NCBI GenBank assembly: GCA_902794535.1
Contig: CADBHQ010000008.1
Coordinates: 62,001 to 126,000, forward strand
Length of the DNA: 64,000 nt
Direction: 5' to 3'
Source of the DNA: Fibrobacter succinogenes
GTDB taxonomy: Bacteria; Fibrobacterota; Fibrobacteria; Fibrobacterales; Fibrobacteraceae
Shown: positions 1 through 8,984 of the stretch, piece by piece
Layout: the number at the start of each line of letters is the position of its first letter
How positions within the stretch are numbered: position 1 is the first letter of the stretch
Program-made: the position numbers and the translations under genes
Notes under the pieces: generated by a model
What the model was told of the DNA's origin: nothing
The model's input: the letters and a program-made list of their open reading frames with translations, nothing else
Databases searched by the model: none

Positions 1-1
1 T

Positions 2-1279
2 CCGATGTTTGGCTTGAACGACGACGGTGAATACTTGATGCCGACGGGCTTTTTCTCGGTCCGCGGAATCGACAATATGAATGAAACGCCGCTTGATGAT
101 GTACCCGACGCGCTTCTGGATTTGGATACGGCTATGTATTATGCCGTGAGCGGTTTCGCGTACGATTCTTCAAAGAAACAGCTTTGGATGGCCCGCGGTG
201 CGGCTGGCCTTGGCCTTTACGATGTCTCGGGAAATTCTCCTAAAAAAGGATTGTATCAGCTGAACTTGAAGACGAGTGCGCTTGATACGGCTAAGTCGAG
301 TTACAAGTGGGAAGATAAGAAAAATCCGCGCATCTTTGATGTCAAGCAACACCCGGAAACGGGCGACATTTGGATGGCGACATCTAAGGGACTTTGGAAG
401 CGTAGCGCTGACGGCAAGGTGGCTAAGGCGTCTACTGCACTTGATACGAGTGCCCGCGTGACAGGACTTTGGATGGGGGGCGACCCGCTGACGATTATTG
501 CTGAAACTTCGCGCATGGAAAAGGAATCGATGAAGGGCGCCTTGTGGGTGCTCCGCGAAGGGGACAAGGATTTTGCGAAGGCTGTTTTCTTGGATACGGC
601 TGGCAAGAAACAGAAGAAGGATATTTACGATGAAGGTGACTATACCGTAAGCGATGTGGCTTTTGTCGGCAATACGGCTTTTGTGGCGGTTGCTGTTTCG
701 GGCGGTGACGTGAGCGGATACTTTAAGTTGGATTCTGCTGGAATTCGCGCTTGGGACGCCGATGATGATGGAAAGAGCGTGTGGCTTTATGGTTATGCGA
801 CAGGCGCCATTGACCGCGATTTCCGCATTACCTCGATTTGTTCGTTCCCGCTGGCTAAGAATGTGACGGGCCTTGCGCTTGCTACTTATGGCAATGGTAT
901 TTCTGTTTCGGCGGATACGGGAAAGACTTGGACTCCGATTTTGAACCGCGCAAAGCTCGGAAACGATTTGGGTTCTGTGCGCATGGTGCCGTCGGTGATT
1001 ACGGCGGGCGACCAGTCGCTTGTGTCGTATAAGGTGAGCAAGGATTCCAAGATTACGATTGACGTGTTCAGCTACGACATGCGTAAGATTCGCACGATTG
1101 TAAAGAGCGCTCCGCGTGGAGCAGATGCTTCGCGCAGCACGAACCCGAAGGAAGACTTCTGGGATGGCAAGGATAAGGCGGGTAGGCCCTGCACAATGGG
1201 CGTGTACTATGTGCGCGTCAAGGATAACCACGGCCATATTGGCTGGGGCAAGGTGATGACCTTGGGAGGGCACAAGTAA
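2..1279 (+). CDS. C-terminal part of a propeller-like protein with a FlgD-type Ig domain (5' end outside window)
   Basis: The frame is open to the left edge and the visible N-terminus has no signal peptide, so the true start is probably upstream. The visible part has repeated strand patterns of the kind seen in propellers, such as 'GDIWMATSKGLWKR' and 'NGISVSADTGKTW', suggesting a beta-propeller. The last 85 or so residues resemble a FlgD Ig-like / type A C-terminal domain: 'ITIDVFSYDMRKIRT', then 'FWDGKDKAGRP' and 'GVYYVRVKD'. In Bacteroidota and Fibrobacteres such C-terminal domains often end exported proteins, some of them type IX substrates. The stop overlaps the start of the following PorV-like gene by one base, so the two are probably co-transcribed. 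The exact function is unknown. Confidence 0.75.
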   Translation, partial: PMFGLNDDGEYLMPTGFFSVRGIDNMNETPLDDVPDALLDLDTAMYYAVSGFAYDSSKKQLWMARGAAGLGLYDVSGNSPKKGLYQLNLKTSALDTAKSSYKWEDKKNPRIFDVKQHPETGDIWMATSKGLWKRSADGKVAKASTALDTSARVTGLWMGGDPLTIIAETSRMEKESMKGALWVLREGDKDFAKAVFLDTAGKKQKKDIYDEGDYTVSDVAFVGNTAFVAVAVSGGDVSGYFKLDSAGIRAWDADDDGKSVWLYGYATGAIDRDFRITSICSFPLAKNVTGLALATYGNGISVSADTGKTWTPILNRAKLGNDLGSVRMVPSVITAGDQSLVSYKVSKDSKITIDVFSYDMRKIRTIVKSAPRGADASRSTNPKEDFWDGKDKAGRPCTMGVYYVRVKDNHGHIGWGKVMTLGGHK

Positions 1280-2310
1280 TGAAAAAGATTCTGTCCATTC
1301 TCGTGATTACTTTGCTTGCGTCTTCTGCGTTTGCGGGTAAAAAAGCAACGCTGGGTAGCTTTGATGGCTTTGTGGAACGTATGGGCGCGGGCACGCGCGA
1401 ACTGGGCCGTGGTAACACGGGCTCTGCGGATACGGCATCGATGCCTGCGGCTTACTGGAATCCGGCTATCCTTGGCTTTAGAGAACACTTGAGTTATAAC
1501 CTGAACGCCGAAAAGCGTGATTTGGACCGTATGGGCGGCTCGCTTGGCTTGGAAGGCCCGGTGGGTAAGCGCATGGGTATTGGCTTTGCGATGCTTTATC
1601 GTGGCGATTTGGACTTCGATGTGATTAACGAAGACGATGAAACCATGGGATCGGCGACGCCTTACTTTACCATGATGTATTTGGGCTTGGCTTACCGTGC
1701 TACGCGTCGCGATGCTTTCGGCTTGTCGTTCTCGATGAGTTATGACAACATGGATATTGCGGAATACTATGAAGGGGTCGCCGAAGTGGTTGACGATTAT
1801 CGCAGTCCGGTGACAGTTAACTTGAGTTGGATTAGACAGTGGAACGAAAAATGGTCTACCTCTGTTGTGATTCGTAACCTGAGCTTTAGCAAAAACTTGT
1901 CTGCCAAGTGGAGCAAGAATACGAGTACCGACAACTCCGTAGAAAGTACTGATGGCGTGCGTCCGAAGGTGCTGCAGATTGGATTGGGTTACCGTTCTAG
2001 AGTGTTTGGCAAACCGGTGTATGCTTGGATGGAAGCGATTGACTACCAGGTGGCCGACACGCTCCTGGCCTTTGACCCCGATTTGCATGTGTGGACGGGG
2101 CGTGTGGGCTTTGAATGCGAAGTGATTCCTGACGGCACGCTCCGTGTGGGTATGGATGACTTGGATTGGACGGTGGGTGCCGGCTACAAGTTCATGATTC
2201 GCATTGGCAAGAAAAAGTATCCGTTCGATGTGAACTACGCCCTGATTTATGAATCGGAAGCGGGACTCTGGACGCCGCTTAGCTTTGGCCTTAGAGGCTA
2301 TATTCCGTGA
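1279..2310 (+). CDS. PorV/PorQ-like outer membrane beta-barrel protein
   Basis: 343 residues with an N-terminal signal peptide (MKKILSILVITLLASSAFA). The early segment 'GAGTRELGRGNTGSAD' followed by 'AAYWNPA' is typical of PorV/PorQ and FadL-like barrels, where a conserved N-terminal glycine/asparagine-proline hatch precedes the strands. Alternating hydrophobic strands and a C-terminal aromatic-rich end support an outer membrane barrel. PorV is the shuttle protein of the type IX secretion system, but many paralogues have other roles, so a type IX role is inference only. The gene overlaps its upstream neighbour by one base and recF by four bases. Confidence 0.7.
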   Translation: MKKILSILVITLLASSAFAGKKATLGSFDGFVERMGAGTRELGRGNTGSADTASMPAAYWNPAILGFREHLSYNLNAEKRDLDRMGGSLGLEGPVGKRMGIGFAMLYRGDLDFDVINEDDETMGSATPYFTMMYLGLAYRATRRDAFGLSFSMSYDNMDIAEYYEGVAEVVDDYRSPVTVNLSWIRQWNEKWSTSVVIRNLSFSKNLSAKWSKNTSTDNSVESTDGVRPKVLQIGLGYRSRVFGKPVYAWMEAIDYQVADTLLAFDPDLHVWTGRVGFECEVIPDGTLRVGMDDLDWTVGAGYKFMIRIGKKKYPFDVNYALIYESEAGLWTPLSFGLRGYIP

Positions 2311-3506
2311 TTTCAAAGATTTTTATAGACGGACTGCGTAGCCTGAATGGCTTTGAACAAGAGTTCGGGCCGGGAATCACTGTGGTTCACGGGCCGAACG
2401 GTTGTGGCAAGACGTCTATACTGGAATCAATCCACTTGCTTGCGCAAGGGTTTTCGTTTAGGGCCCGCGATTTAAAAGAAATGATAGCCTGGAACGGCGA
2501 CGAACTGATTGTCCGGGCAACTTTTGAAGATGCAGGTCGCGTAACGACGCGCGCGGTACGCGTGGGTCGTCGCAGTTGCGAGGTTCGCGAAAATGGCGAA
2601 AGCTTGAAGTCGGTGACAGCTTTGTTCGGGAATTTGCCGGCGGTGATTATGCAACCGTCGGACATTGAACTTTTGCGTGGTGCGCCCGAAGTGCGCAGGC
2701 GCTGGCTCGATGAAATTCTTTGCTTTAGGTCGCAGGCGAATGCGTCGGTGCTCAAACGTTACCGCCGCGTATTGCAACAGCGTAACCAGTGGCTGCGCCA
2801 ATACAAGCGTGAAGGCGCTGCTACCGGTGGCGATGCCCTGTTTGCGGTTCTCACGGAACAGCTGGTGGATTTAGGCGCTAAACTTTGGGCTGCCCGCATA
2901 GAACTTTCAAAAGAAATCTCGCCAATCATTACGGGTTATTACCGCAAACTTTCGGACGGGGTAGACGAAATCACTTGCGCTTACAAGAGCTCGATTCTTA
3001 AAGAATTAGATGCGCTTGATGGCGCAGAATTCTTGGACGATTCGGAACTGGACAAGGTGGCGGCCGATTCTAGTGTCGCATACATTGCCTCGGATTCGGG
3101 CGAATGCGAAGATGGCTCGATTGACGAAAATGCCTTGCGCGAGGCTTACCGCCGGAAACTCGCTGGATTGGAATATGCCGAAAAGATTCAGGGAATCACG
3201 CTTTCGGGCCCGCATAAAGATGATTTGGGCGTATGTATTGGCGAAAGCGAAATGCGGTCTTCGGGTTCGCAAGGCCAGTGTCGTTGTGCCGCAGTCGCCA
3301 TGCGCTTTGCCGCAGTCGATGTGGCGACTCGCTACTTGAGTAAGCCGATTCTTTTGCTGGATGATATTTTTGCAGAACTCGACGTGAACCGCCGCGATGC
3401 GGTGGCGTCGCTCATTCGCGAAAAGGCATGCCAGGTGATTATTGCGACTCCGCAGCTAGAAGAATTGCCGTTTACCGCAGAAGCTAGTATAGAACTTAGA
3501 ATTTAG
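2307..3506 (+). CDS. recF: DNA replication and repair protein RecF
   Basis: 399 residues. RecF is an SMC-like ABC ATPase that helps load RecA at gaps through RecFOR. The Walker A motif GPNGCGKT is at residues 29-36. An ABC signature-like 'SSGSQGQCRCAAVAMRFA' and Walker B 'ILLLDDIFAELD' are near the C-terminus. An acidic, low-complexity stretch of about 50 residues (roughly 235-285) looks like a lineage-specific insertion in the arm. The start is GTG, overlapping the TGA of the PorV-like gene. RecF often lies next to dnaA/dnaN/gyrB; here it follows envelope genes instead. Confidence 0.93.
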   Translation: MISKIFIDGLRSLNGFEQEFGPGITVVHGPNGCGKTSILESIHLLAQGFSFRARDLKEMIAWNGDELIVRATFEDAGRVTTRAVRVGRRSCEVRENGESLKSVTALFGNLPAVIMQPSDIELLRGAPEVRRRWLDEILCFRSQANASVLKRYRRVLQQRNQWLRQYKREGAATGGDALFAVLTEQLVDLGAKLWAARIELSKEISPIITGYYRKLSDGVDEITCAYKSSILKELDALDGAEFLDDSELDKVAADSSVAYIASDSGECEDGSIDENALREAYRRKLAGLEYAEKIQGITLSGPHKDDLGVCIGESEMRSSGSQGQCRCAAVAMRFAAVDVATRYLSKPILLLDDIFAELDVNRRDAVASLIREKACQVIIATPQLEELPFTAEASIELRI

Positions 3507-3579
3507 AACTGAGAGCTTAGTAATGAAATAAATAAAGAGTCGCCAAAGGCGACTCTCTAAGCTCTACCAACTAAGTTCT
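3491..3579 (-). terminator. Nested inverted repeat, terminator of mscL (possibly bidirectional)
   Basis: The core is a perfect 9-bp stem (3536-3544 with 3548-3556, loop AAA). Read on the minus strand it is followed by a T-rich tract (TTTATTTATTT), which suits termination of mscL. Two further arm pairs enclose it: 3512-3520 with 3557-3565 and 3491-3499 with 3571-3579, each 9 bp and perfect. The recF end lies in the outer arm, so the element may also serve recF. Confidence 0.65.
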
Positions 3580-3604
3580 GGTAAAAGCGGCTTTTCCGTA
3601 TAAA

Positions 3605-4045
3605 TTACTTCTTAAGCAAATCACGGATTTCGGTGAGGAGCTTTTCTTCGGCAGACGGTTCAGGAGGTGCCGGAGGAGCAGCCGGGGTTTCTTCTTTCTT
3701 GCGCATGTTCTGCATGAAGCCGAGGAACTTCTTCATCACGATGAACACCACGATGGCGACAATGAGGAAGTCGACGATGCCACCGATAAAGCTACCATAA
3801 GGGATTGCTACACCCTGGGCAGTCGTATAGGAAAGAGACTTGAGGCCTTCGCCAGCATCTTTACCACCAGCCATGGCGATAATAGCCGTAACGCACGGCA
3901 TCACGATGTCGTTCACGAAGGAAGTCACGATTTTACCGAATGCGCCACCGATGATAACACCGATAGCCATATCGACGATGTTACCCTTGAATGCGAAGGC
4001 TTTGAACTCTTCGAGAAGGGATGTTGCTTTACCTTTGATACCCAT
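3605..4045 (-). CDS. mscL: Large-conductance mechanosensitive channel MscL
   Basis: 146 residues starting at 'MGIKGKATSLLEEFKAFAFKG'. MscL opens under membrane tension and releases solutes during osmotic downshock. TM1 is 'GNIVDMAIGVIIGGAFGKIVTSFVNDIVMP', with the glycine-rich gate. TM2 is 'FIGGIVDFLIVAIVVFIVMK'. The tail has a proline/alanine linker ('APPAPPEPSAEEKLL') and the C-terminal helical bundle 'LTEIRDLL'. The frame could extend 19 codons upstream, but AAAGGA six bases before this ATG and the family's N-terminus fix the start here. A terminator follows. Confidence 0.95.
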   Translation of the reverse strand: MGIKGKATSLLEEFKAFAFKGNIVDMAIGVIIGGAFGKIVTSFVNDIVMPCVTAIIAMAGGKDAGEGLKSLSYTTAQGVAIPYGSFIGGIVDFLIVAIVVFIVMKKFLGFMQNMRKKEETPAAPPAPPEPSAEEKLLTEIRDLLKK

Positions 4046-4127
4046 ATTGGTTCCTTTTGTTGAAGTTAAGATAAAAATATGTTTATAATATCGCTTTGGC
4101 AAGAGGGTTTTCTAAATTTTGCACGCT

Positions 4128-4997
4128 ATGTCATGGTTCGTTTTAGCTTTACTTTCGGCCTTCTTTTTAGGCTGTTATGACCTCGCCAAGAAAAAGTCAG
4201 TGCAAGATAACGCTGTCCGTGTGACGTTGTTCTTTTGCAGTGCTTTTTACGCCCTTTTCATGAGTCCGCTCCTTTTGACGGGCCACTGCGAAAGCCTGCC
4301 TTTGCAAAGTCATATTTACTTGTTCGGTAAGGCGGCCATTGTGGGCGGTAGCTGGATTCTGACTTATAACGCTCTTGCGCATTTGCCGTTGAGCATTGCG
4401 ACTACGATTCGTGCGCTTGCGCCTGTATTTACGATTTTCATTGCGGTCACGTTCATGGGAGAACGTCCTTTTGCGCTCCAGTGGGCGGGTGTTGCCATTT
4501 GTATTTGTTCGTATGTGGGCTTGAGCCTTGCGGGCCGTAAAGAAATGGGACATTTCTTTAGCAACGGTTGGGTAATCTGCATGGTGCTGGGAACGATTCT
4601 TGCGGCATGCAGTGGCGTTTACGACAAGTTCATTTTGCAGCGTATGAACTTTGACCCGCTTACGGTTCAGGTTTGGTTCAGTATTTACATGATGCTTTGG
4701 CAGTTTGTGATTTGTGCCATCACTTGGTTCCCGACGCGCCACAAGACGACTCCGTTTCAGTTCCGTTGGTCCATGGTGCTGGTCGCTATCCTTTTGATTG
4801 TTGCAGATCGTTGCTATTTTGTGGCCGTAAGTGACCCGGATGCCTTGATTTCGATTATTACGGTGTTCCGTCGCTCTAGCGTGCTGATTTCGTTCTTTGC
4901 GGGTTTACTACTTTTCAAGGAACGCAAGAGCAAGATGAAATTTGTCGCCTTGCTTGGCGTGATTTTGGGTATTTGTCTAATCGCTCTCGGTAAGTAA
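4128..4997 (+). CDS. EamA/DMT-family inner membrane transporter
   Basis: About 289 residues with ten predicted membrane helices arranged as two EamA halves, each ending in a pattern like 'ALAPVFTIFIAVTFMGERP' or 'VFRRSSVLISFFAGLLLFKER'. The drug/metabolite transporter superfamily exports or imports small metabolites; the substrate cannot be read from sequence. The start could be this ATG or an in-frame TTG nine bases upstream (4119). The stop overlaps the coaE start by one base (TAATG), so coaE is translationally coupled. Confidence 0.85.
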   Translation: MSWFVLALLSAFFLGCYDLAKKKSVQDNAVRVTLFFCSAFYALFMSPLLLTGHCESLPLQSHIYLFGKAAIVGGSWILTYNALAHLPLSIATTIRALAPVFTIFIAVTFMGERPFALQWAGVAICICSYVGLSLAGRKEMGHFFSNGWVICMVLGTILAACSGVYDKFILQRMNFDPLTVQVWFSIYMMLWQFVICAITWFPTRHKTTPFQFRWSMVLVAILLIVADRCYFVAVSDPDALISIITVFRRSSVLISFFAGLLLFKERKSKMKFVALLGVILGICLIALGK

Positions 4998-5578
4998 TGA
5001 TTGGTATTACAGGTACAATTGGTGCAGGAAAGTCGCTTGTCGGCCGCATTTTGCGCGATCAAAAGATTCGCGTGATTGACGCTGATGTCGCTGTGCATCA
5101 CTTGTATCGTGATGACAAGAATTTACGAGTTGCAATTGCCAAGGAATTTGGCGAAGACATGCTGACCGAAAAAGGCATTAGCCGGAACCGCATGGCAGAT
5201 TTGGTTTTTAAAGATGCTTCTGCCAGGGTGCGCTTAGAAACGCTTATTTATCCGGTGCTCACGCAGTATCTGCTCCGTGCAAATCCGGCGTTTGTAGAAG
5301 CAGCCTTGTTCGAAAATGTGCCGGAATTGGTGGCTAAACTCGATGAAATCTGGGTGGTGAGCGCCGCTCGCGAAGTTCGCAAGAATCGCCTGATTGCAAA
5401 TCGTGGCTTTAGCGAAGCGGATGCAGAACGTCGTATTGAATTGCAGTTGGCTAAAGACAGCGAAGATGAATGGCGTCGGCTTTTCCCGGGAAAGAAAATC
5501 CGCTTTATCGATAACTCCGGTGACGAATCGCAATTGCAAAATGCGATTGAAAAAATATTACAAAAAGAGTCTGTGTAA
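4997..5578 (+). CDS. coaE: Dephospho-CoA kinase
   Basis: 193 residues. The enzyme catalyses the last step of coenzyme A synthesis: ATP-dependent phosphorylation of the ribose 3'-hydroxyl of dephospho-CoA. The P-loop GTIGAGKS is at residues 5-12. 'VIDADVAVHHLY' carries the conserved DAD, and the lid region 'RLIANRGFSEADAERRI' matches the family pattern. The length is normal for the family. The gene overlaps the EamA transporter by one base and is followed by a strong hairpin terminator. Confidence 0.93.
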   Translation: MIGITGTIGAGKSLVGRILRDQKIRVIDADVAVHHLYRDDKNLRVAIAKEFGEDMLTEKGISRNRMADLVFKDASARVRLETLIYPVLTQYLLRANPAFVEAALFENVPELVAKLDEIWVVSAAREVRKNRLIANRGFSEADAERRIELQLAKDSEDEWRRLFPGKKIRFIDNSGDESQLQNAIEKILQKESV

Positions 5579-5599
5579 AAAATCCCGATTATCTGAAAA

Positions 5600-5633
5600 A
5601 TGCAGCATCGAATGATGCTGCATTTGTTTTGTA
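5600..5633 (+). terminator. Bidirectional rho-independent terminator between coaE and the GH9 gene
   Basis: A perfect 10-bp stem (5600-5609 with 5614-5623, loop GAAT) is followed by TTGTTTTGT on the plus strand. On the minus strand the same stem is followed by TTTTTCAG. It can therefore end both coaE and the convergent GH9 cellulase gene. Confidence 0.85.
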
Positions 5634-5663
5634 TTGGGTGGGATTGGGAGGTTCTTGTTTCAG

Positions 5664-7559
5664 TTAGCGGACCTTCTTGCCGCCAATGCTGAAGTAAGTC
5701 TTGATACCGTTCTTGTCGGTGTATTCGAGCTGGACCTTTTGACCGCGGATTACGAGGCGCTTGCCTTCTTGAGGCTTGGCGTACTTGATGCGGTTGCGGG
5801 CTGCCGGAATAGTAGTAAGTTCGTATTTGGCGTTGACCGGAGTCTTGATATCGTAAGTGGCGCCGGTTGTTGCGATCGCTTGCAGGCTTCCGATAATGTA
5901 GGCGAAGGGGGCGTTCCAGTTGATGGCCACTTCGTTGGTTGCGTAGCTGCAGGAATTGTCGTAGTAGGATTTGGCAACCGCATTTGCATTATTGTATTGC
6001 TTGGCGCAATCCGTAGCCGAAGCGTTGGCGCCGCCGGCAATCATTCCCGGAACAGGTGCTTCAATGCTGTCTGCCTGGCTTACGCGGTGGTGCGGATTCA
6101 TGACCGGATTGACACCGTAGCCGGTGAGGTAAGATTTGTCAATGGGGTTACGGCCCAAGATATAGTCCACAATGCCTTGGACGGCGTTCAGGTATTTTTC
6201 TTCTTTGGTCAGAATGTAGGCGTGAACCAAGACCATGCCCTTGTTGGCGGCAACGCCGTTGGAACCCCAGTAGAAGTCGTCTTTATCGAGTGCGATGCCG
6301 TAGCCGTTGTTGTCGAGAGACTTCATAAAATTGTCGGCCATGTTGATGATGATGGCGTTTGCAGAATCCACCATTTCGGGCTCGAAGGCATCGGGGCTCA
6401 TAGCGATGGAGAAGATTCCCAGCATGTAGTTGTTCTGCCAGCTTTGAAGTTTGGCCTTCTTGTTGTTGATGGGAAGCTTCTTGATGGCGGCTACAACATT
6501 GGTGTCACCGCTGACGCGGTACATTTCGATGAGAGTCCAAAGTTTAGATGCCCAGTCGGCTGCTCCCGTATAAGAACCGGTGCCGACATCTTTGGGCTGT
6601 TCGTAAACTTCGTAGGGATGTGCCATTGCCCAGTTGTGAGCCTTTTGGGCGGCGATAATGCACTTTTCGGCAAATTCAGGATCGTAGGGCTTGTAAATTT
6701 CGGAAGCAAGCGTAACGACTGCTGCAAAGTCCCAAGTAGCTTCTACAGCCTTGCCGATGGCGTAGCGCTGGGCGTTTGCCTTGGCGGGCATGATGGTGCC
6801 GGCGAATTGCTTGGTGGTGAGCTTGTGGAATACGCCACCGTCGTCGTCTTGCATGGTGAGCATCCAGTCCAGATTCCAGCGGATTTCATCCAACAGGTCC
6901 GGGACATCGTTCTTGCTTTCGGGAATGTTCAGCTTCAGAGTATCGTAGTAGGCCTTGTTCTGCTGGTAAAGCTGCAGCAAGGTGTAAGTAGAAATGCCGG
7001 AGTTCACGATGTACTTGCCGTAGTCGCCAGCATCGTACCAACCCTTGGGACTGCTAAAGGTGGCGTTAAGATCGGTCTTGCCCGTAGAGGCGTGGTACTT
7101 TACTGCTGTATCCGGGTGGCCTGCGGCGCGGGCGTAAATGCCGGCGTATTCTTCTTCAAGAGCGGTAGAGGCGCGCTGGAAATAGAAGAACTTGATAGAG
7201 GCCTTGCCAGCTTCTTCGAGGGCGTTGTCAGCAATGGTGATGGGGTGGCCGATCGGTTCGTCATCGATATAGGCTTGGTATTTGCCGGCGGTCTGAATTT
7301 CGGAGAAATCGACCAGGGATGCGGCGGTGTCGCCTGCCGGAACCCAGATTTCGGCTTCGGGGGCGGTCACTTTCAGAACTTCGTTACCGCTAGAGGTCTT
7401 GAAAACGATTTCTTTGCCTTCGGCGCCAACAACGGCCATTTGCTTTTGACCCTTAGTCAAGAAACCGACCTGGTTGTGGTAGGCCGTAGCAGCGAACAGG
7501 CTACTTGCACTAAGAGCCGTAATCGCGAGGACGGGGGGAAGAATCTTGTTGAACACCAT
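5664..7559 (-). CDS. Secreted GH9 family endoglucanase (cellulase)
   Basis: 631 residues with a signal peptide ending near 'SASSLFAA'. An N-terminal Ig-like domain (CelD_N type, about 25-110) precedes the (alpha/alpha)6 GH9 catalytic domain (about 115-560). The catalytic aspartates lie in 'WYDAGDYGKY' (D176, D179). The conserved 'NPHHR' is at 488-492, and the proton-donor glutamate is in 'NEVAINWNAPF' (E543). The last 60 residues, rich in lysine and ending 'YFSIGGKKVR', form a short basic C-terminal domain that may act in sorting or anchoring, possibly as a divergent type IX signal (inference). AAGGA eight bases before the ATG supports the start. The gene stands alone and shares a terminator with coaE. 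Confidence 0.93.
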   Translation of the reverse strand: MVFNKILPPVLAITALSASSLFAATAYHNQVGFLTKGQKQMAVVGAEGKEIVFKTSSGNEVLKVTAPEAEIWVPAGDTAASLVDFSEIQTAGKYQAYIDDEPIGHPITIADNALEEAGKASIKFFYFQRASTALEEEYAGIYARAAGHPDTAVKYHASTGKTDLNATFSSPKGWYDAGDYGKYIVNSGISTYTLLQLYQQNKAYYDTLKLNIPESKNDVPDLLDEIRWNLDWMLTMQDDDGGVFHKLTTKQFAGTIMPAKANAQRYAIGKAVEATWDFAAVVTLASEIYKPYDPEFAEKCIIAAQKAHNWAMAHPYEVYEQPKDVGTGSYTGAADWASKLWTLIEMYRVSGDTNVVAAIKKLPINNKKAKLQSWQNNYMLGIFSIAMSPDAFEPEMVDSANAIIINMADNFMKSLDNNGYGIALDKDDFYWGSNGVAANKGMVLVHAYILTKEEKYLNAVQGIVDYILGRNPIDKSYLTGYGVNPVMNPHHRVSQADSIEAPVPGMIAGGANASATDCAKQYNNANAVAKSYYDNSCSYATNEVAINWNAPFAYIIGSLQAIATTGATYDIKTPVNAKYELTTIPAARNRIKYAKPQEGKRLVIRGQKVQLEYTDKNGIKTYFSIGGKKVR

Positions 7560-7686
7560 AAAAACATCCTTAGTTGATTTTTTAATAAATCTAAACCTTT
7601 TAAGAGAGATAAGGTAGGGGGCGGAGAGTGGAAAGTGGTTACGGCTGAAAACTAATGTGAACGGCGTGGAATGCTATATTTGGGTC

Positions 7687-8934
7687 GTGATTTATGAACT
7701 CCGCATAGAAAAGATGGTGCAGGGGGGCGAAGGCATGGCCAGACTCCCTGATGGACGCGTGTGCTTTGTGCAGGGGGCGCTTGCAGGCGAACTTTGCCAG
7801 GTCGAAATCTTGCAGAACAAGAAAGATTTTACGCGGGGTCGGGTGATTAAAATCACGGAAAAGAGTGCCGACCGCGCGGAGCCGAGATGCCCTCTTTATG
7901 GCAAGTGCGGCGGGTGCAGCTTGCAGCATTTGGAAAGTTCTGCACAGGCCGCTTGCTCGGCGCTTGTGGAACGCGAAAACTTTAGGCGAATTGCCCGCGT
8001 GGAACTGCCCGAAGATTTCAAGATTCATACTGGACCTGCGTGGGGTTATAGAAACCGCGCCCGCGTGGTGATTGCTCGCGCTAAAAGCGGCAAGGTCAGT
8101 TACGGTTTTCGCATGCAAAAAAGCAACGGAATTATTCCGTTTGCAAACTGCCCGGTGCTAACGCCTGCGATCAATGCATTCCTGAAAGAAAATGCGGCGA
8201 AGATTTTTGAAGAATCGATGAAGGCGTCTAAGCGTCCGCCTAGGAATTTTGAACTAGATGTGAATTTGTTCGATAACGGAGCGGGTAAGGTCAGTTACTT
8301 TTATAAGGGAATGCCTGCCGCCGACTTCGAAAAGAATGCCGTGAGTGTCGTCGAAATTGCGGGCAAGAAAATCCGCTCGGATGCTTCGGTGTTTTTCCAG
8401 AGCAATCTTTCGCTTTTGCCGGAACTTGTGACTGCTGTGCAGAATGCTGTAGACGAAGGCATTGCAAGCGGCGAGGCGAGTGACGCTTGGCTCATTGACT
8501 TGTTTAGCGGCGTCGGATTTTTTGCAGCCTTGCTGGAAGACCGCTTTAAAAAGATTACGACGGTGGAACGTGACGAAGGCTGCCTGACGCATGCCCGTGT
8601 GAATTTAAACGGGGGCGTTACGGGGGTGTCCCCCGTCCTCAAAAACATCGAGAATGTATCTGCCCCCGCCGAAGATTGGCTTGCCGAGAATGTGGTTGAT
8701 GTGCCTGCGACTTTGATTGTGGACCCCCCGCGGACGGGGCTTCCGCCGACGGCGCTGGAGGCTATTGCAAAAAGCTCCGTGAACCGCCTGATTTACGTTT
8801 CTTGCGACCCGGTGACGCTCGCGAGGGACTTTTCGAGGTTCCGGGAAGCCGGTTTTGCCCTGAAAAAAGCCGAGGGATTCGCTTTTTACCCCCAAACGCC
8901 CCATTTGGAAATGTTGTTTGTGCTTTCAAGATAG
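7687..8934 (+). CDS. rlmD: 23S rRNA (uracil-5-)-methyltransferase, RlmD/RumA-like
   Basis: About 415 residues. The family uses SAM to methylate C5 of a uridine in 23S rRNA (or tRNA). A TRAM RNA-binding domain comes first ('YELRIEKMVQGGEGMARL'). A 4Fe-4S cysteine set follows in 'CPLYGKCGGCSLQHL'. The SAM motif is 'LIDLFSGVGFFAALL', and the catalytic region reads 'DPPRTGLPP' and 'YVSCDPVTLARD'. RlmD, RlmC, RlmCD and TrmA-like enzymes are hard to separate by eye, so the symbol is tentative. GTG 7687 fits the TRAM N-terminus; GTG 7657 is the alternative; neither has a clear ribosome site. A palindrome at 8620-8636 encodes a glycine-rich insertion. Confidence 0.87.
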   Translation: MIYELRIEKMVQGGEGMARLPDGRVCFVQGALAGELCQVEILQNKKDFTRGRVIKITEKSADRAEPRCPLYGKCGGCSLQHLESSAQAACSALVERENFRRIARVELPEDFKIHTGPAWGYRNRARVVIARAKSGKVSYGFRMQKSNGIIPFANCPVLTPAINAFLKENAAKIFEESMKASKRPPRNFELDVNLFDNGAGKVSYFYKGMPAADFEKNAVSVVEIAGKKIRSDASVFFQSNLSLLPELVTAVQNAVDEGIASGEASDAWLIDLFSGVGFFAALLEDRFKKITTVERDEGCLTHARVNLNGGVTGVSPVLKNIENVSAPAEDWLAENVVDVPATLIVDPPRTGLPPTALEAIAKSSVNRLIYVSCDPVTLARDFSRFREAGFALKKAEGFAFYPQTPHLEMLFVLSR

Positions 8935-8984
8935 CCGAAAAACGGGTATTTTACTAGTTTGAAAGTGCATACAAGGAGGCATGT

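Noticed and set aside
5634..7577. A long plus-strand frame opposite the GH9 cellulase (and a similar one opposite the GH5 gene at 15693-17588)
   Set aside because: The minus strand encodes complete glycoside hydrolases with catalytic motifs; the plus-strand frames are low-stop shadows of GC-rich third positions.
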